Assembly (NCBI GenBank): GCA_964650975.1
Contig: CAZYWA010000002.1
Coordinates: forward strand, 22,558 to 56,017
Source: CAZYWA01 sp964650975 [NCBI: uncultured bacterium]
GTDB lineage: Bacteria > JADJOY01
Length of the DNA stretch: 33,460 nt
Reading direction: 5' to 3'
The notes under the pieces: generated by a model
Database searches by the model: none
Told to the model about the DNA's origin: nothing
The model's input: only the letters and a program-made list of their open reading frames with translations
Translations under genes and position numbers: made by a program
Part shown: piece after piece, positions 7,009 to 15,351 of the stretch
Position numbering within the stretch: the first letter of the stretch is position 1
How the letters are laid out: each line of letters starts with the position of its first letter

Positions 7009-8955
7009 TCAGGCCAGCACGTCGAGGTCGAGACGGAGCGCCTCGGCGACCGACCAGGCCTGGAACGGACAGCCGCGCGGAGCATGCGGCGGGTCGGCGT
7101 CGGCGATCTCGGGGAGGTGGCCGAGACCGGCCTCGTCGAGATGCGCAAGGAGCGGTTCGAGGAAACGCGTGCGCGCTTCGTGTTTCGCGTCGGCGGTGCC
7201 GCCGCGGACCCGCACCCAAGCCTCGACGAAGGCGCCGGCCAGCCACGGCCACACGGTGCCCTGGTGATAGGCGCCGTCGCGCTCGCGCACGCCGCCCTGG
7301 TAACGCGGGGCGTAGCCGGGCTCGCCGGGTGCGAGCGAGCGCAGGCCGAGCGGCGTCCACAGGCGCTCTTCGACGGCGTCGACCACGCGTCGCGCGCGCT
7401 CGCCGTCGAGCAGGGCGCGCGGCAGCCCGCCGAGCGCGAAGATCTGATTGGGCCGGAAGCTGCCGTCGTCGGCGTGTGCGCGATGGTCGACGTCGACCAC
7501 GTCGAAGAGCGCGCCGCGCGGCTCGTTCCAGAAGCGCTCGCCGAACGAGCGCTCGCCGCGCGCCAGCACTTCGCTCCACTTGGCGTCGAGCCGCGCGCCG
7601 ATCGCGAGCGCGTTGAGCCACAGCGCCTGGATCTCGACCGCCTTGCCGGTGCGCGGCGTCACCACCCAGTCGCCCACCTTGGCGTCCATCCAGGTGAGCT
7701 GCACGCCGGGCTCGCCGCTCATCAGGAGGCCGTCGGAATCGGCTCGGATTCCGTAGCGAGTGCCGGCGGCGTAGCCGTCGAGGATCGCGGCGATCGCTCG
7801 CTCGAGGCGCATCCGGTCGCCGTCGCTCACGGCCGTTCGTCCGGCCGCCGCGGCGTCGAGCAATTCCTGGACGGCGATCACGTACCAGAGCGACGCGTCG
7901 ACCGCGTTGTACTCGGGCACGTCGCCTCGGTCGGGGAAACGGTTGGGAAGCATCCCCTGCGACACGGTGCTCGACCACTCGGTCAGGATCTGCCGCGCCT
8001 CGTCGTAGCGACCGGTGGCGAGGCACAGCCCGCGCAGTGCGATGAACGTGTCGCGCCCCCAGTCGCCGAACCACGGATAGCCGGCGATCACGGTGGTGCC
8101 CGTGCCGCGCTTCACCAGATACGCCTCGCCGGAGCGGGCGAGCCGCGACGGGAGCTTCGAGCGCGGGCCGAACGCCGCCGCGCGGGCGTTCCAGAAGGCC
8201 GTGTCGACGCCGCCGTGAGCGGCGATCGGCGCGGCCTCGGGCAAATCCGCGGCCAGGATCCACAGCGCTTCGCCGCGGCTCAGGTCGAAGCGGAAGCAGC
8301 CCGGCGACGCCAGATCCTCGGTGTCGTCGAGGCCGCGATCGCGCTCCGCCGTGTAGAGGAAGTTCCGGAACCAGAGCGGCTCCTCGGCGAAGTCGCCGTT
8401 CGAGGTGCTCACCACCGCCGGCACGTCCGCATACGGCTGCCAGCGCATCCAGCCCAGCTCATGGCGCGCGTCGAAACGGAAAGCCGGATTCTCGTGGTGC
8501 AGGGCGTGAGGGTCGCGGCCCGAGAAGAGCGGACGCACGGTGAGCCGCACCGGCCCGCGCGGGTTCTCGTGCCGCCACGAGACGTAGACCGCGGGCGCGC
8601 CGCGCACCACCAGGATTTCCTGGACGATCAGCGAACCGTCCGGGAGCTGGAACGTCCACCGCGGCCAGGGCTCGGGCTCGAAGCTCGCGAGCTGATCGAT
8701 GCCGCGCGGATGGACGACGTCGGGCGCGTAGCGGCTGGTGGTGAGCGGCACCGAGACGAAAGATCCCGGAGTCGTCGGCTCGGCCCACGCCTCGAAGCCG
8801 TTCACCAGCACGAACCGGCCGGCCGGTGGTGTGGTGGCGGCGAGCAGCAGCGCGTGATAGCGCCGGGTGCGGGCGCCGCCGACGGTGCCCGAAGCGAAGC
8901 CGCCGAGGCCGTCGGCCTCGAGCCACTCCGCGTCCGGGTCGTAGTGGATGGCCAT
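7009..8955 (-). CDS. Amylo-alpha-1,6-glucosidase (glycogen debranching enzyme)
   Basis: This 648-residue enzyme hydrolyses alpha-1,6 branch points left after glycogen or maltodextrin breakdown, releasing glucose in the cytoplasm. The N-terminal domain (about 1-240) contains the substrate-binding signature EWLEADGLGGFASGT (10-24) typical of bacterial GDE_N. The catalytic (alpha/alpha)6 domain carries GYPWFGDWGRDTFI (292-305), LTWMDAK (420-426), the EIQALW motif (441-446), GTVWPW (566-571) and PFQAWSVAE (630-638). These are the GH133/GDE_C landmarks, including acidic residues thought to be catalytic. No signal peptide is present. The ATG at 8955 has GAGAGGAG seven bases upstream. It lies downstream of a GH63-like glucosidase in the same orientation, separated by 141 bp holding a REP pair, so the two probably act on related alpha-glucans. 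Confidence 0.92.
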   Translation of the reverse strand: MAIHYDPDAEWLEADGLGGFASGTVGGARTRRYHALLLAATTPPAGRFVLVNGFEAWAEPTTPGSFVSVPLTTSRYAPDVVHPRGIDQLASFEPEPWPRWTFQLPDGSLIVQEILVVRGAPAVYVSWRHENPRGPVRLTVRPLFSGRDPHALHHENPAFRFDARHELGWMRWQPYADVPAVVSTSNGDFAEEPLWFRNFLYTAERDRGLDDTEDLASPGCFRFDLSRGEALWILAADLPEAAPIAAHGGVDTAFWNARAAAFGPRSKLPSRLARSGEAYLVKRGTGTTVIAGYPWFGDWGRDTFIALRGLCLATGRYDEARQILTEWSSTVSQGMLPNRFPDRGDVPEYNAVDASLWYVIAVQELLDAAAAGRTAVSDGDRMRLERAIAAILDGYAAGTRYGIRADSDGLLMSGEPGVQLTWMDAKVGDWVVTPRTGKAVEIQALWLNALAIGARLDAKWSEVLARGERSFGERFWNEPRGALFDVVDVDHRAHADDGSFRPNQIFALGGLPRALLDGERARRVVDAVEERLWTPLGLRSLAPGEPGYAPRYQGGVRERDGAYHQGTVWPWLAGAFVEAWVRVRGGTADAKHEARTRFLEPLLAHLDEAGLGHLPEIADADPPHAPRGCPFQAWSVAEALRLDLDVLA

Positions 8956-8980
8956 GAGTGCTCCTCTCGTGGATCCGGGT

Positions 8981-9058
8981 CGGAGGGCTCAAGTCCCTCG
9001 CAGCCGAAGCGCGTGAGCGTCATCGGACGCTGCGGACGCGAGGGACCGCGTCCCTCCA
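8981..9058. repeat. REP-like inverted pair C
   Basis: Units at 8981-9010 and 9029-9058 lie inverted, 18 bp apart. The right unit has stem GGACGCG/CGCGTCC with loop AGGGAC. The left unit is decayed: GGCTCAA no longer pairs fully with CGCAGCC, although its loop GTCCCT is kept. The pair lies between the debranching enzyme start and the glucosidase stop at 9097. Confidence 0.7.
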
Positions 9059-9096
9059 ACCGTGTCGCCCGAAGTCAAACGATGGCGTCACCGCAC

Positions 9097-11859
9097 TCAG
9101 CCGCGGATCGAGACCTCGTCCGATCCGCGAGTGGCGGGCGGCTCGTGGACTTGGCCCGCCTCGACCCCGCAGCGTTGCGAATGCTTCTCGAGCAGCCGCA
9201 CGACCAGGCCCGTCCAGCCGGTCTGATGGCTGGCGCCCACGCCGCGGCCGGTGTCGCCGTGGAAGTACTCGTGGAAGAGCACCAGGTCCCGGAAGTCGGG
9301 ATCGGTCGCGTAGCGCAGATCGTCGCCGTGGCAGGGACGGCGGCCGTCCGCGTCGGGAAGGAAGATGCGGCTCAGGCGGCGCGCGATCTCCTGCGCCACC
9401 TGGCGGAGATTCATCATGCGCCCCGAGCCCACCGGACACTCCACCTCGAGGGTGTCGCCGTAGAAATGGTGGTAGCGCTCGAGCGCCTCCACCAGCAGGT
9501 AGTTGCCCGGAAACCAGATCGGCCCGCGCCAGTTGGAGTTGCCGCCGAAGAGGCCGGTGGTCGATTCACCCGGATCGTAGGCCACGCGGTACTCGTCGCC
9601 GTTCGTCCGGAACACATAGGGATGATCGTGATGCACTCGCGAGATCGAGCGGATGCCGTAAGGCGACAGGAACTCGTTCTCGTCGAGCATGTAGCGCAGC
9701 ACTCGCACCAGGCGCTCGCGGCTCGGCACCGCGAGCAGCCGGTGAGTGTGCGCGCCGTCCTGACGGGTCTCGAGGTACGAGATCGTCGCGGTGAGGTCGT
9801 CGCGGTTCTTGCAGAACCAGTCGAGGCGCTTCGAGAAGCCCTTGAGATTCTCGATCGTCTCGCCCTCCAGCACCTCGACGGCGAGCAGCGGAATCAGCCC
9901 CACCAGCGAGCGCACCTTGAGCGGCGTGTGGCGGCCGTCCACCTGGAGCTGGTCGTAGTAGAAACCGTCCTCCTCGTCCCAGAGGCCGGCGCCACCCAGA
10001 CGATTCATCGCGTCCACGATCGCCACGAAGTGCTCGAAGAATTTGCTCGCGACGTCCTCGGTCGCCGGGTTGTCCTTGGCCAGCTCGAGCGAGATCGAGA
10101 GCATCGTGGCGCAGTAGAAAGCCATCCACGCGGTGCCGTCCGCTTGCTCGAGCGTGCCTCCGGTGGGCAGCGGCTTCGAGCGGTCGAAGACGCCGATGTT
10201 GTCGAGACCGAGGAATCCGCCCGCGAACAGGTGGTTTCCTTCCAGGTCCTTGCGGTTCACCCACCACGTGAAGTTGATGAGCAGTTTCTGGAAGACCCGC
10301 GACAGGAACAGGCGATCCCGGCAGCCGCGCTCGGCCGTCATCTTGTAGACACGCCAGCACGACCACGCGTGGACCGGCGGGTTCACGTCCGAGAACGCGA
10401 ACTCGTAGGCCGGGATCTGCCCGTTGGGGTGCATGTACCACTCGCGCAGCAGCAGCACGAGCTGCTCCTTGGCGTACGCCGGATCGACGCGCGCGAACGG
10501 CAACATGTGGAACGCCAGGTCCCACGCCGCGTACCACGGGTACTCCCACTTGTCGGGCATCGAGATCACGTCGCGGTTGTAGAGGTGCGGCCAGTCGTGA
10601 TTGCGGCCGTTCTTGCGCTCGGTCGGCGGCTTGGGCTGCGCCGGATCGCCGTCGAGCCAGTCGCGAACGACGTAGTGGTAGAACTGTTTCGACCACAGCA
10701 TCCCGGCGTAGCCCTGCCGCACCACCTGACGCTCGGCGTCGCTCAGGTGTCCGGGCAGGTGCGCGGCGTAGTAGGCATCCGCCTCGCCGCGAGCGCGATC
10801 GACCACCACCGCCGGAGTCTCGGGCGCAGGATGCAGATGCGCCGGATCGTCCGCGAAGAGCCGCGCGGTCACCACCGCTTCGCCACGCGCCGGCACGTCG
10901 AGCACGTAGAGCGCCGCCATCTTGGTTCCCACGCGCGCCGGGTTCACCGCCGCGGTCTTGCCGTGGACCAGGTACTCGTGGAACGCGTCCTTCACGTATG
11001 GCGAGGCGTTCGGCGACCCGAAGAGCCGCTCGACGTTGCTCTCGTTCTCGGTGAAGAGCAGCGGCGGCGCGGTGCCGTCGGGCGCGGTCCCGGGACTGAA
11101 GCGATAGCGGCCCAGATTCACGTGATCGGCCACCACCGTGCCGGCGGGCTCCACCGACATCTGCGGCTTCCCCCAGTAGCCCTCGTGGGTCGAGCCCCAG
11201 GTCCAGGTGTTGCGGAACCAGAGCGTCGGCAAGAGATGCAGGCGCGCCGCTTCGGGACCGCGGTTCGACACCGTGAGGCGGATCGAGATGTCGTTGGGGG
11301 TCGCCTTGGCGTACTCGGCTTGCACGTCGAAGTAGCGACCGCCGTCGAGGACACCGGTGTCGACGATCTCGAACTCGCGCTCGAACTTGCCGCGCCTCCG
11401 GTTCTCCTCGACCAGCCATCGGTACGGGTACTCGGCCTGCGGGTACTTGTAGAGCGCCTTCATGTACGAGTGGGTGGGCGTCGAGTCGAGGTAGTAGTAG
11501 AGCTCCTTCACGTCCTCGCCGTGATTTCCCTCGGGCCCGGTGAGGCCGAAGAGCCGCTCCTTCAGGATCGGGTCGCGGCCGTTCCAGAGCGCCACGGAGA
11601 AGCACAACCGGCACTGGCGGTCGGTGAGCCCGAGGAGCCCATCCTCTCCCCAGCGGTACACGCGGCTGCGGGCGTGATCGTGGGGGAAGTACTCCCAGCA
11701 CGATCCATAGGGCGAGTAGTCCTCGCGGACCGTGCCCCACTGGCGCTCGGAAAGGTACGGTCCCCAGCGCTTCCAGTTGCAGTCGCGCTCGGCGTCCTCG
11801 TGCAGACGCTGCCGCTCGATTCCCGCCAGCTCCACGACTGCCCGATCACGCGTCGCCAT
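9097..11859 (-). CDS. GH63-like / MGH1-type glucosidase
   Basis: This 920-residue protein matches large bacterial glucosidases related to GH63 mannosyl-oligosaccharide glucosidase. The N-terminal 300 residues form a beta-rich domain (ERDCNWKRWGPYLSERQWGT, then EDYSPYGSCWEYFPHDHARS). The C-terminal half is an (alpha/alpha)6 barrel with the clearest landmarks HDWPHLYNRDVISMPDKWEY, EYPWYAAWDLAFHMLPFA, the HPNGQIPAYEFAFSDVNPP stretch, DEEDGFYYDQL and SNWRGPIWFPGNYLL. Acidic residues in DLAFHM and NWRGPIW-type segments are conserved in the MGH1 family. There is no signal peptide, so it should act in the cytoplasm on alpha-glucosides such as glucosylglycerate-like or trehalose-like compounds; the true substrate is unknown. 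It precedes the debranching enzyme in the same orientation. The ATG at 11859 is preceded by GGGGGCGGCG, a modest ribosome binding site. Confidence 0.85.
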   Translation of the reverse strand: MATRDRAVVELAGIERQRLHEDAERDCNWKRWGPYLSERQWGTVREDYSPYGSCWEYFPHDHARSRVYRWGEDGLLGLTDRQCRLCFSVALWNGRDPILKERLFGLTGPEGNHGEDVKELYYYLDSTPTHSYMKALYKYPQAEYPYRWLVEENRRRGKFEREFEIVDTGVLDGGRYFDVQAEYAKATPNDISIRLTVSNRGPEAARLHLLPTLWFRNTWTWGSTHEGYWGKPQMSVEPAGTVVADHVNLGRYRFSPGTAPDGTAPPLLFTENESNVERLFGSPNASPYVKDAFHEYLVHGKTAAVNPARVGTKMAALYVLDVPARGEAVVTARLFADDPAHLHPAPETPAVVVDRARGEADAYYAAHLPGHLSDAERQVVRQGYAGMLWSKQFYHYVVRDWLDGDPAQPKPPTERKNGRNHDWPHLYNRDVISMPDKWEYPWYAAWDLAFHMLPFARVDPAYAKEQLVLLLREWYMHPNGQIPAYEFAFSDVNPPVHAWSCWRVYKMTAERGCRDRLFLSRVFQKLLINFTWWVNRKDLEGNHLFAGGFLGLDNIGVFDRSKPLPTGGTLEQADGTAWMAFYCATMLSISLELAKDNPATEDVASKFFEHFVAIVDAMNRLGGAGLWDEEDGFYYDQLQVDGRHTPLKVRSLVGLIPLLAVEVLEGETIENLKGFSKRLDWFCKNRDDLTATISYLETRQDGAHTHRLLAVPSRERLVRVLRYMLDENEFLSPYGIRSISRVHHDHPYVFRTNGDEYRVAYDPGESTTGLFGGNSNWRGPIWFPGNYLLVEALERYHHFYGDTLEVECPVGSGRMMNLRQVAQEIARRLSRIFLPDADGRRPCHGDDLRYATDPDFRDLVLFHEYFHGDTGRGVGASHQTGWTGLVVRLLEKHSQRCGVEAGQVHEPPATRGSDEVSIRG

Positions 11860-11920
11860 CGCCGCCCCCTGCCCGCTTCATCGCTTCATTCGAGGAATCA
11901 TCGAGTACCACCGTCGCTTC

Positions 11921-11998
11921 CGGAGGGCTGCGGTCCCTCGCAGCCGCGGCACTTCACCGCACTCGATCGCTGCGGACGCGACGGAGCGCGTCCCTCCC
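11921..11998. repeat. REP-like inverted pair D
   Basis: Units at 11921-11950 (stem GGCTGCG/CGCAGCC, loop GTCCCT) and 11969-11998 (stem GGACGCG/CGCGTCC, loop ACGGAG) lie inverted, 18 bp apart. The pair sits between the glucosidase start and the GMC oxidoreductase stop at 12032. Confidence 0.75.
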
Positions 11999-12031
11999 AC
12001 CCGCATCGTCTCCATCGCCGCCTCCCCCCGC

Positions 12032-13576
12032 TCAGCCGAGCCGCGACGTCAGGTGATCGCCGACGCGCAGTGCGTTGGCCATGATGGTGAGCGCGGGATT
12101 CACCGCCGAGCTCGACGGGAAGAAGCTGCCGTCCACCACGTAGAGGTTGTCGACCTCGTGGGCGCGGCAGTCGGTGTCGAGCACCGACGTCTTGGGGTCG
12201 GCGCCGAACCGCACCGTGCCGTTCTGGTGCGCGACTCCCGCCAGCGGGATGCGCTTCCCGACGTAGAAGTTGTGCGGCAGCAGATGGCGCTCGCAGCCGA
12301 TGTGCTCGAGCATCGACTCGAGCTTCTTCTGCAGCATGCCGTGCGCCTCCAGGTTGTTGGCCTGGTATTCGAGGCGGATCGAGCCGTCCTCGGTGAGCGT
12401 CACGCGGTTCCTGGGATCGGGCAGGTCCTCGGTGGTCATCCAGAAGTCGATCGAGTGCTTGGCCATCACGTCGAGCGTGAGCCCGGGAACCAGCTTGGGA
12501 GCGCCGGCGGCGAGCATGTACTCGTCGCTCTTGCCCACGAACGAGATGTGGCCCATCGGGTGCTCGAACCCGGGGGCGCCGAAGTAGAAGTCGTTGATCG
12601 CGAGCGTCTTCTGGAACACCGTCGGATTGGGCCGGGTCGAGATCGCGAGCATCATCGAGTTCACGTGGGCCATGTAGTTCCGGCCCACCTCATCGGAGCC
12701 GTTGGCGAGCCCCTTCGGGTGCTTGTCGTTCGCCGACTTGAGCAGCAGCGCCGCCGAGTTGATCGCTCCAGCGGACACCACCACGATTCCGCCGGTCATG
12801 CGCTCCACCACACCGTTCGTGTTCACCTGCACGGCCGCGATCTCGCGGCCGGAAGCACTGGTCTCGAGCTTGGTGACCAGGGCGCCGGTGATCATCGACA
12901 CGTTGGGGTGCTCGAGCGCCGGATCGACGCACACCACTTGCGCGTCCGCCTTCGCGTTCACCATGCACGGGAACCCGTCGCAGGTGTTGCAGCGAATGCA
13001 CCGGCTCTTGTGCGGATTCTGCTCGTCGATCATCACCCCGACCGGGAGGTGGAACGGCTTGAGGCCGAGCTTCGCGAGGTCGTCGGAGAGCTGCTGCATG
13101 CGCGGCTCGTGGCTCATCGCCGGGTACTTGTAGCCGGCGCTGGCGCGCGGCTCGGTGGGGTCGGCGCCGCGCTCGCCGTGCACGAAGTAGAGGTGCTCGG
13201 CCTGCGTGTAGTAGGGCTCGAGCTCGGCGTACGAGATCGGCCATTTCGGCGAAATGCCGCCCTTGTGAGCCACCTCGCCGAAGTCCTTTTCACGCATGCG
13301 CAAGAGCGCCGCGCCGTAGAACTTGGTGTTGCCGCCCACGTTGTAGTGAGCGCCGGCGTGAAAGCCCTGGCCGTCCCTGTCGAACCACTCCTCGGCGATG
13401 TGGTACTTGGACTCGAGGATCACCTTCTTCGAGTCCCAGTTGTCCTTCTCGCGCGCCACGTACTGGCCGCGCTCGATCAGCAGGATCCGCTTGCCGGTGG
13501 GCGCCAGCTTCCAGGCGAGGGTCCCGCCGCCCGCGCCCGAGCCGATGATGATCACGTCGTAGTGGTTGTCCGCCAT
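12032..13576 (-). CDS. GMC family FAD-dependent oxidoreductase with Cys cluster
   Basis: This 514-residue flavoprotein belongs to the glucose-methanol-choline oxidoreductase family. The dinucleotide fold is DVIIIGSGAGGGTLAWKL (7-24) with the ERG acidic end (35-37). The substrate domain ends in the GMC C-terminal block with His450 in GVAHQNG and Asn493 in AVNPALT, the expected catalytic pair. A notable cluster CIRCNTCDGFPC gives Cys193, 196, 199 and 204, with Cys216 nearby. In FAD-glucose dehydrogenase catalytic subunits an iron-sulfur cluster sits near this part of the fold, so an electron-transfer cluster is plausible here but unproven. There is no Tat or Sec signal. It lies 12 bp downstream of a tiny Cys-rich gene, suggesting translational coupling. 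The likely substrate is a sugar or alcohol given the neighbouring glucosidases. Confidence 0.88.
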   Translation of the reverse strand: MADNHYDVIIIGSGAGGGTLAWKLAPTGKRILLIERGQYVAREKDNWDSKKVILESKYHIAEEWFDRDGQGFHAGAHYNVGGNTKFYGAALLRMREKDFGEVAHKGGISPKWPISYAELEPYYTQAEHLYFVHGERGADPTEPRASAGYKYPAMSHEPRMQQLSDDLAKLGLKPFHLPVGVMIDEQNPHKSRCIRCNTCDGFPCMVNAKADAQVVCVDPALEHPNVSMITGALVTKLETSASGREIAAVQVNTNGVVERMTGGIVVVSAGAINSAALLLKSANDKHPKGLANGSDEVGRNYMAHVNSMMLAISTRPNPTVFQKTLAINDFYFGAPGFEHPMGHISFVGKSDEYMLAAGAPKLVPGLTLDVMAKHSIDFWMTTEDLPDPRNRVTLTEDGSIRLEYQANNLEAHGMLQKKLESMLEHIGCERHLLPHNFYVGKRIPLAGVAHQNGTVRFGADPKTSVLDTDCRAHEVDNLYVVDGSFFPSSSAVNPALTIMANALRVGDHLTSRLG

Positions 13577-13588
13577 GGTCGTTCTCCG

Positions 13589-13729
13589 TCAGTCGTCACT
13601 GATCTCGGCGAGCTCGCCGTAGCCGCAGATGAAGATGCCGGACTTTTCGTTGGCGTGGTGCAGCTTGGCGCAATCGACGCCGCGCGCGCACTCCGAGATA
13701 CATGGACACACCTGCGCTCCTGGCAACAT
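13589..13729 (-). CDS. Small Cys-rich protein upstream of the GMC oxidoreductase
   Basis: A 46-residue frame starts at ATG 13729, preceded by GAGGCGGGAGGC, and ends 12 bp before the GMC start. It has five cysteines: Cys8, Cys10, Cys14, Cys20 and Cys35, in the pattern C-x-C-x3-C-x5-C-x14-C, plus a His-His at 24-25. The sequence is acidic at the C-terminus (GELAEISDD) and has no membrane segment or signal peptide. I do not recognise a family. The spacing and ribosome binding site favour a real gene translated with the oxidoreductase. It could be a metal-binding or iron-sulfur partner of the flavoprotein, whose own Cys cluster is unusual; that is inference. Because it is so short, chance cannot be excluded. 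Confidence 0.5.
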   Translation of the reverse strand: MLPGAQVCPCISECARGVDCAKLHHANEKSGIFICGYGELAEISDD

Positions 13730-13779
13730 GCCTCCCGCCTCAACGCCACGCCGTCGTTGGCCGCGGCAAACGGAAGCCC

Positions 13780-13920
13780 GACGCGTTGTCACAGTGCGCT
13801 ATCCATGGACTTTACATCGAGCTGACGTCAGAGTTTACAGACAGCCGAAATTACGCGTTACAAGCAGCTAACTTTTTAAGGGACTAGTCGGCAGAAATTG
13901 CCCCTTTTCAAGGCACAAAG
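13780..13920 (-). promoter_or_regulatory. AT-rich spacer with candidate promoter/operator signals
   Basis: This spacer is conspicuously less GC-rich than its surroundings and lies just upstream (minus strand) of the Cys-rich and GMC genes. It holds the 8-bp palindrome TGACGTCA (13823-13830) flanked by direct repeats TTTACA at 13811-13816 and 13834-13839. On the minus strand TTGAAA and ACTAGT are 17 bp apart, a weak promoter candidate that overlaps the terminator-like hairpin. No single assignment is secure. Confidence 0.35.
13898..13918 (-). terminator. Short hairpin terminator after the sensor kinase
   Basis: Read on the minus strand, TTGTGCCTT and AAGGGGCAA pair around GAA with one G-G mismatch, followed by TTTC. 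It begins two bases after the kinase stop codon. Confidence 0.45.
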
Positions 13921-15330
13921 TCACCCAATCGGCAGGCGGACTCGGAATGTGGCGCCCTTTCCCGGCTCGCTCTCGACCGAGATGCGTCCGCCGTGGCGTT
14001 CCAGGATGGTGCGGCAGATGGCCAGCCCGAGCCCCGCGCCGTGGCCGTCCGCGAATCGCGCGGCGCTGCCTCGGTAGAAGCGCTCGAAGAGGCGCGGTAC
14101 CTCCTCCGCTGGAATCCCCGGCCCGGCATCCGACACGGCGATGACCACGTCGCCGTCGGATTCCTGGGCATCGACGGTCACGACTCCGCCTCGCGGGGAA
14201 AACTTGACCGCGTTGTCGACCAGGTTCGTGAACACCAACCCGGCCGCGGCGGGCTCGAGCCGCATGCCACACGACAGGACCGGGGCGGGCAGCACCCGGA
14301 TCGAGACCGCTCGATCGCGAGCCTGATCGGCCAGCCTGGCGACGGCTTCGCGAAGCGAATCGCCCACCACCACCGTCGAGGCGCCGGCGGCGACTCGACG
14401 ATCCGAATCCAGACGAGCGAGCACCAGCAGCTCCTCCGTCAGGCGCGACAGGTGCTCCACTTCCTCGAGCGCCGATCGCAGCGTGTCTTCGTACTCGGGC
14501 CGGTCGCGAGGGCGCCTGAGCGTCACCTCGAGCTCGGCGCGAAGCCGCGAGAGCGGCGAGCGCAGCTCGTGCGACGCATCGGCGGTGAACCGCCGCTGTA
14601 CCTCGAAGCTGCGCTCGATCCGCCCCAGCATCTCGTTCAGCGTGTCGACCAGACGCCCGATCTCGTTCTCCATGCCGGGATGCGGAAGCCGGTCACCGAG
14701 ACTCGACTCCCCGATGTGCCGCGCGCGGGCGACGATCCGGTCGATCGGCACCAGGGCTCGCCGAGCGAGGATCACGCCGATCACGCCCACGCCCTGAACG
14801 ATCGCCACCGACATCAAGAGCAGGATCCATCTCGCCGAGTCGAGGACCGTGTACGCATCGTCGAGCGACATCGCCACCTGGACCGCGTAGCGCGTGCCGG
14901 CTCGCTCGACCGGAATGGTCACGATCCGGATCGGCTCGGCGCCGAAGTCGCTGCGCGTCTGGAACACCAGGCTGTCCGCCTTGAGCCTCGCGAGGAACGC
15001 CGGCGGAGCGGGTAGCTGCGAGGTTCCGAGGGTCGAGCTGCGCGCGAGGACTCGGCCGCTCATGTCCACGATCTGCACGAACTTGTCGAGCCGGTCGAAG
15101 GACGGCGGCGCGCTTCCGGGGTTCATCTCGTGAACGCGGATCGGCACGGTCACGTCGGAAGAGAGCGACGCGCCCTCGGCCTCCGCGAGCACCAAGAGCG
15201 CGCGGTCGATCACCTGGCCGAGCACCGCGCGCCGCAGGGTCCAGTGGGCACCCGCGACGGCAACGGCCAGGATCGCGGCCGCCGCCACCGCGTGCGCCAC
15301 GGCGAGCCGCGTCTTGAGGTCGACTTTCAT
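13921..15330 (-). CDS. Sensor histidine kinase, HAMP/HisKA type
   Basis: This 469-residue inner-membrane kinase has two membrane helices (about 9-32 and 168-190) bracketing a periplasmic sensor domain of about 130 residues, then a HAMP linker (about 190-243). The dimerisation domain carries the phospho-acceptor His254 in ADASHELRSPLSRLRAE. The ATPase domain shows the N-box FTNLVDNAVKFS (Asn369, Asn373), G1 DAGPGIP (401-407) and G2 GHGAGLGLAI (429-438). The kinase core resembles CusS-like heavy-metal sensors, but the periplasmic domain has no obvious His/Met metal ligands, so the signal is unknown. It follows the response regulator by 21 bp on the same strand, so the pair is one operon. The membrane genes across the divergent spacer are likely targets. 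Confidence 0.93.
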   Translation of the reverse strand: MKVDLKTRLAVAHAVAAAAILAVAVAGAHWTLRRAVLGQVIDRALLVLAEAEGASLSSDVTVPIRVHEMNPGSAPPSFDRLDKFVQIVDMSGRVLARSSTLGTSQLPAPPAFLARLKADSLVFQTRSDFGAEPIRIVTIPVERAGTRYAVQVAMSLDDAYTVLDSARWILLLMSVAIVQGVGVIGVILARRALVPIDRIVARARHIGESSLGDRLPHPGMENEIGRLVDTLNEMLGRIERSFEVQRRFTADASHELRSPLSRLRAELEVTLRRPRDRPEYEDTLRSALEEVEHLSRLTEELLVLARLDSDRRVAAGASTVVVGDSLREAVARLADQARDRAVSIRVLPAPVLSCGMRLEPAAAGLVFTNLVDNAVKFSPRGGVVTVDAQESDGDVVIAVSDAGPGIPAEEVPRLFERFYRGSAARFADGHGAGLGLAICRTILERHGGRISVESEPGKGATFRVRLPIG

Positions 15331-15351
15331 GGCACCGCAGTCATGGAGGGG

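Noticed and set aside
5339-8263. Long minus-strand frame spanning the HU, SDR and debranching genes
   Set aside because: It runs through several genes in the wrong frame and lacks any domain signature.
7084-12084. Very long open frame on the plus strand (1666 codons) opposite the two glucosidases
   Set aside because: It is Arg/His/Ala/Val-rich without recognisable domains, and it runs antisense to two genes with clear family motifs. High GC removes stop codons from this frame.
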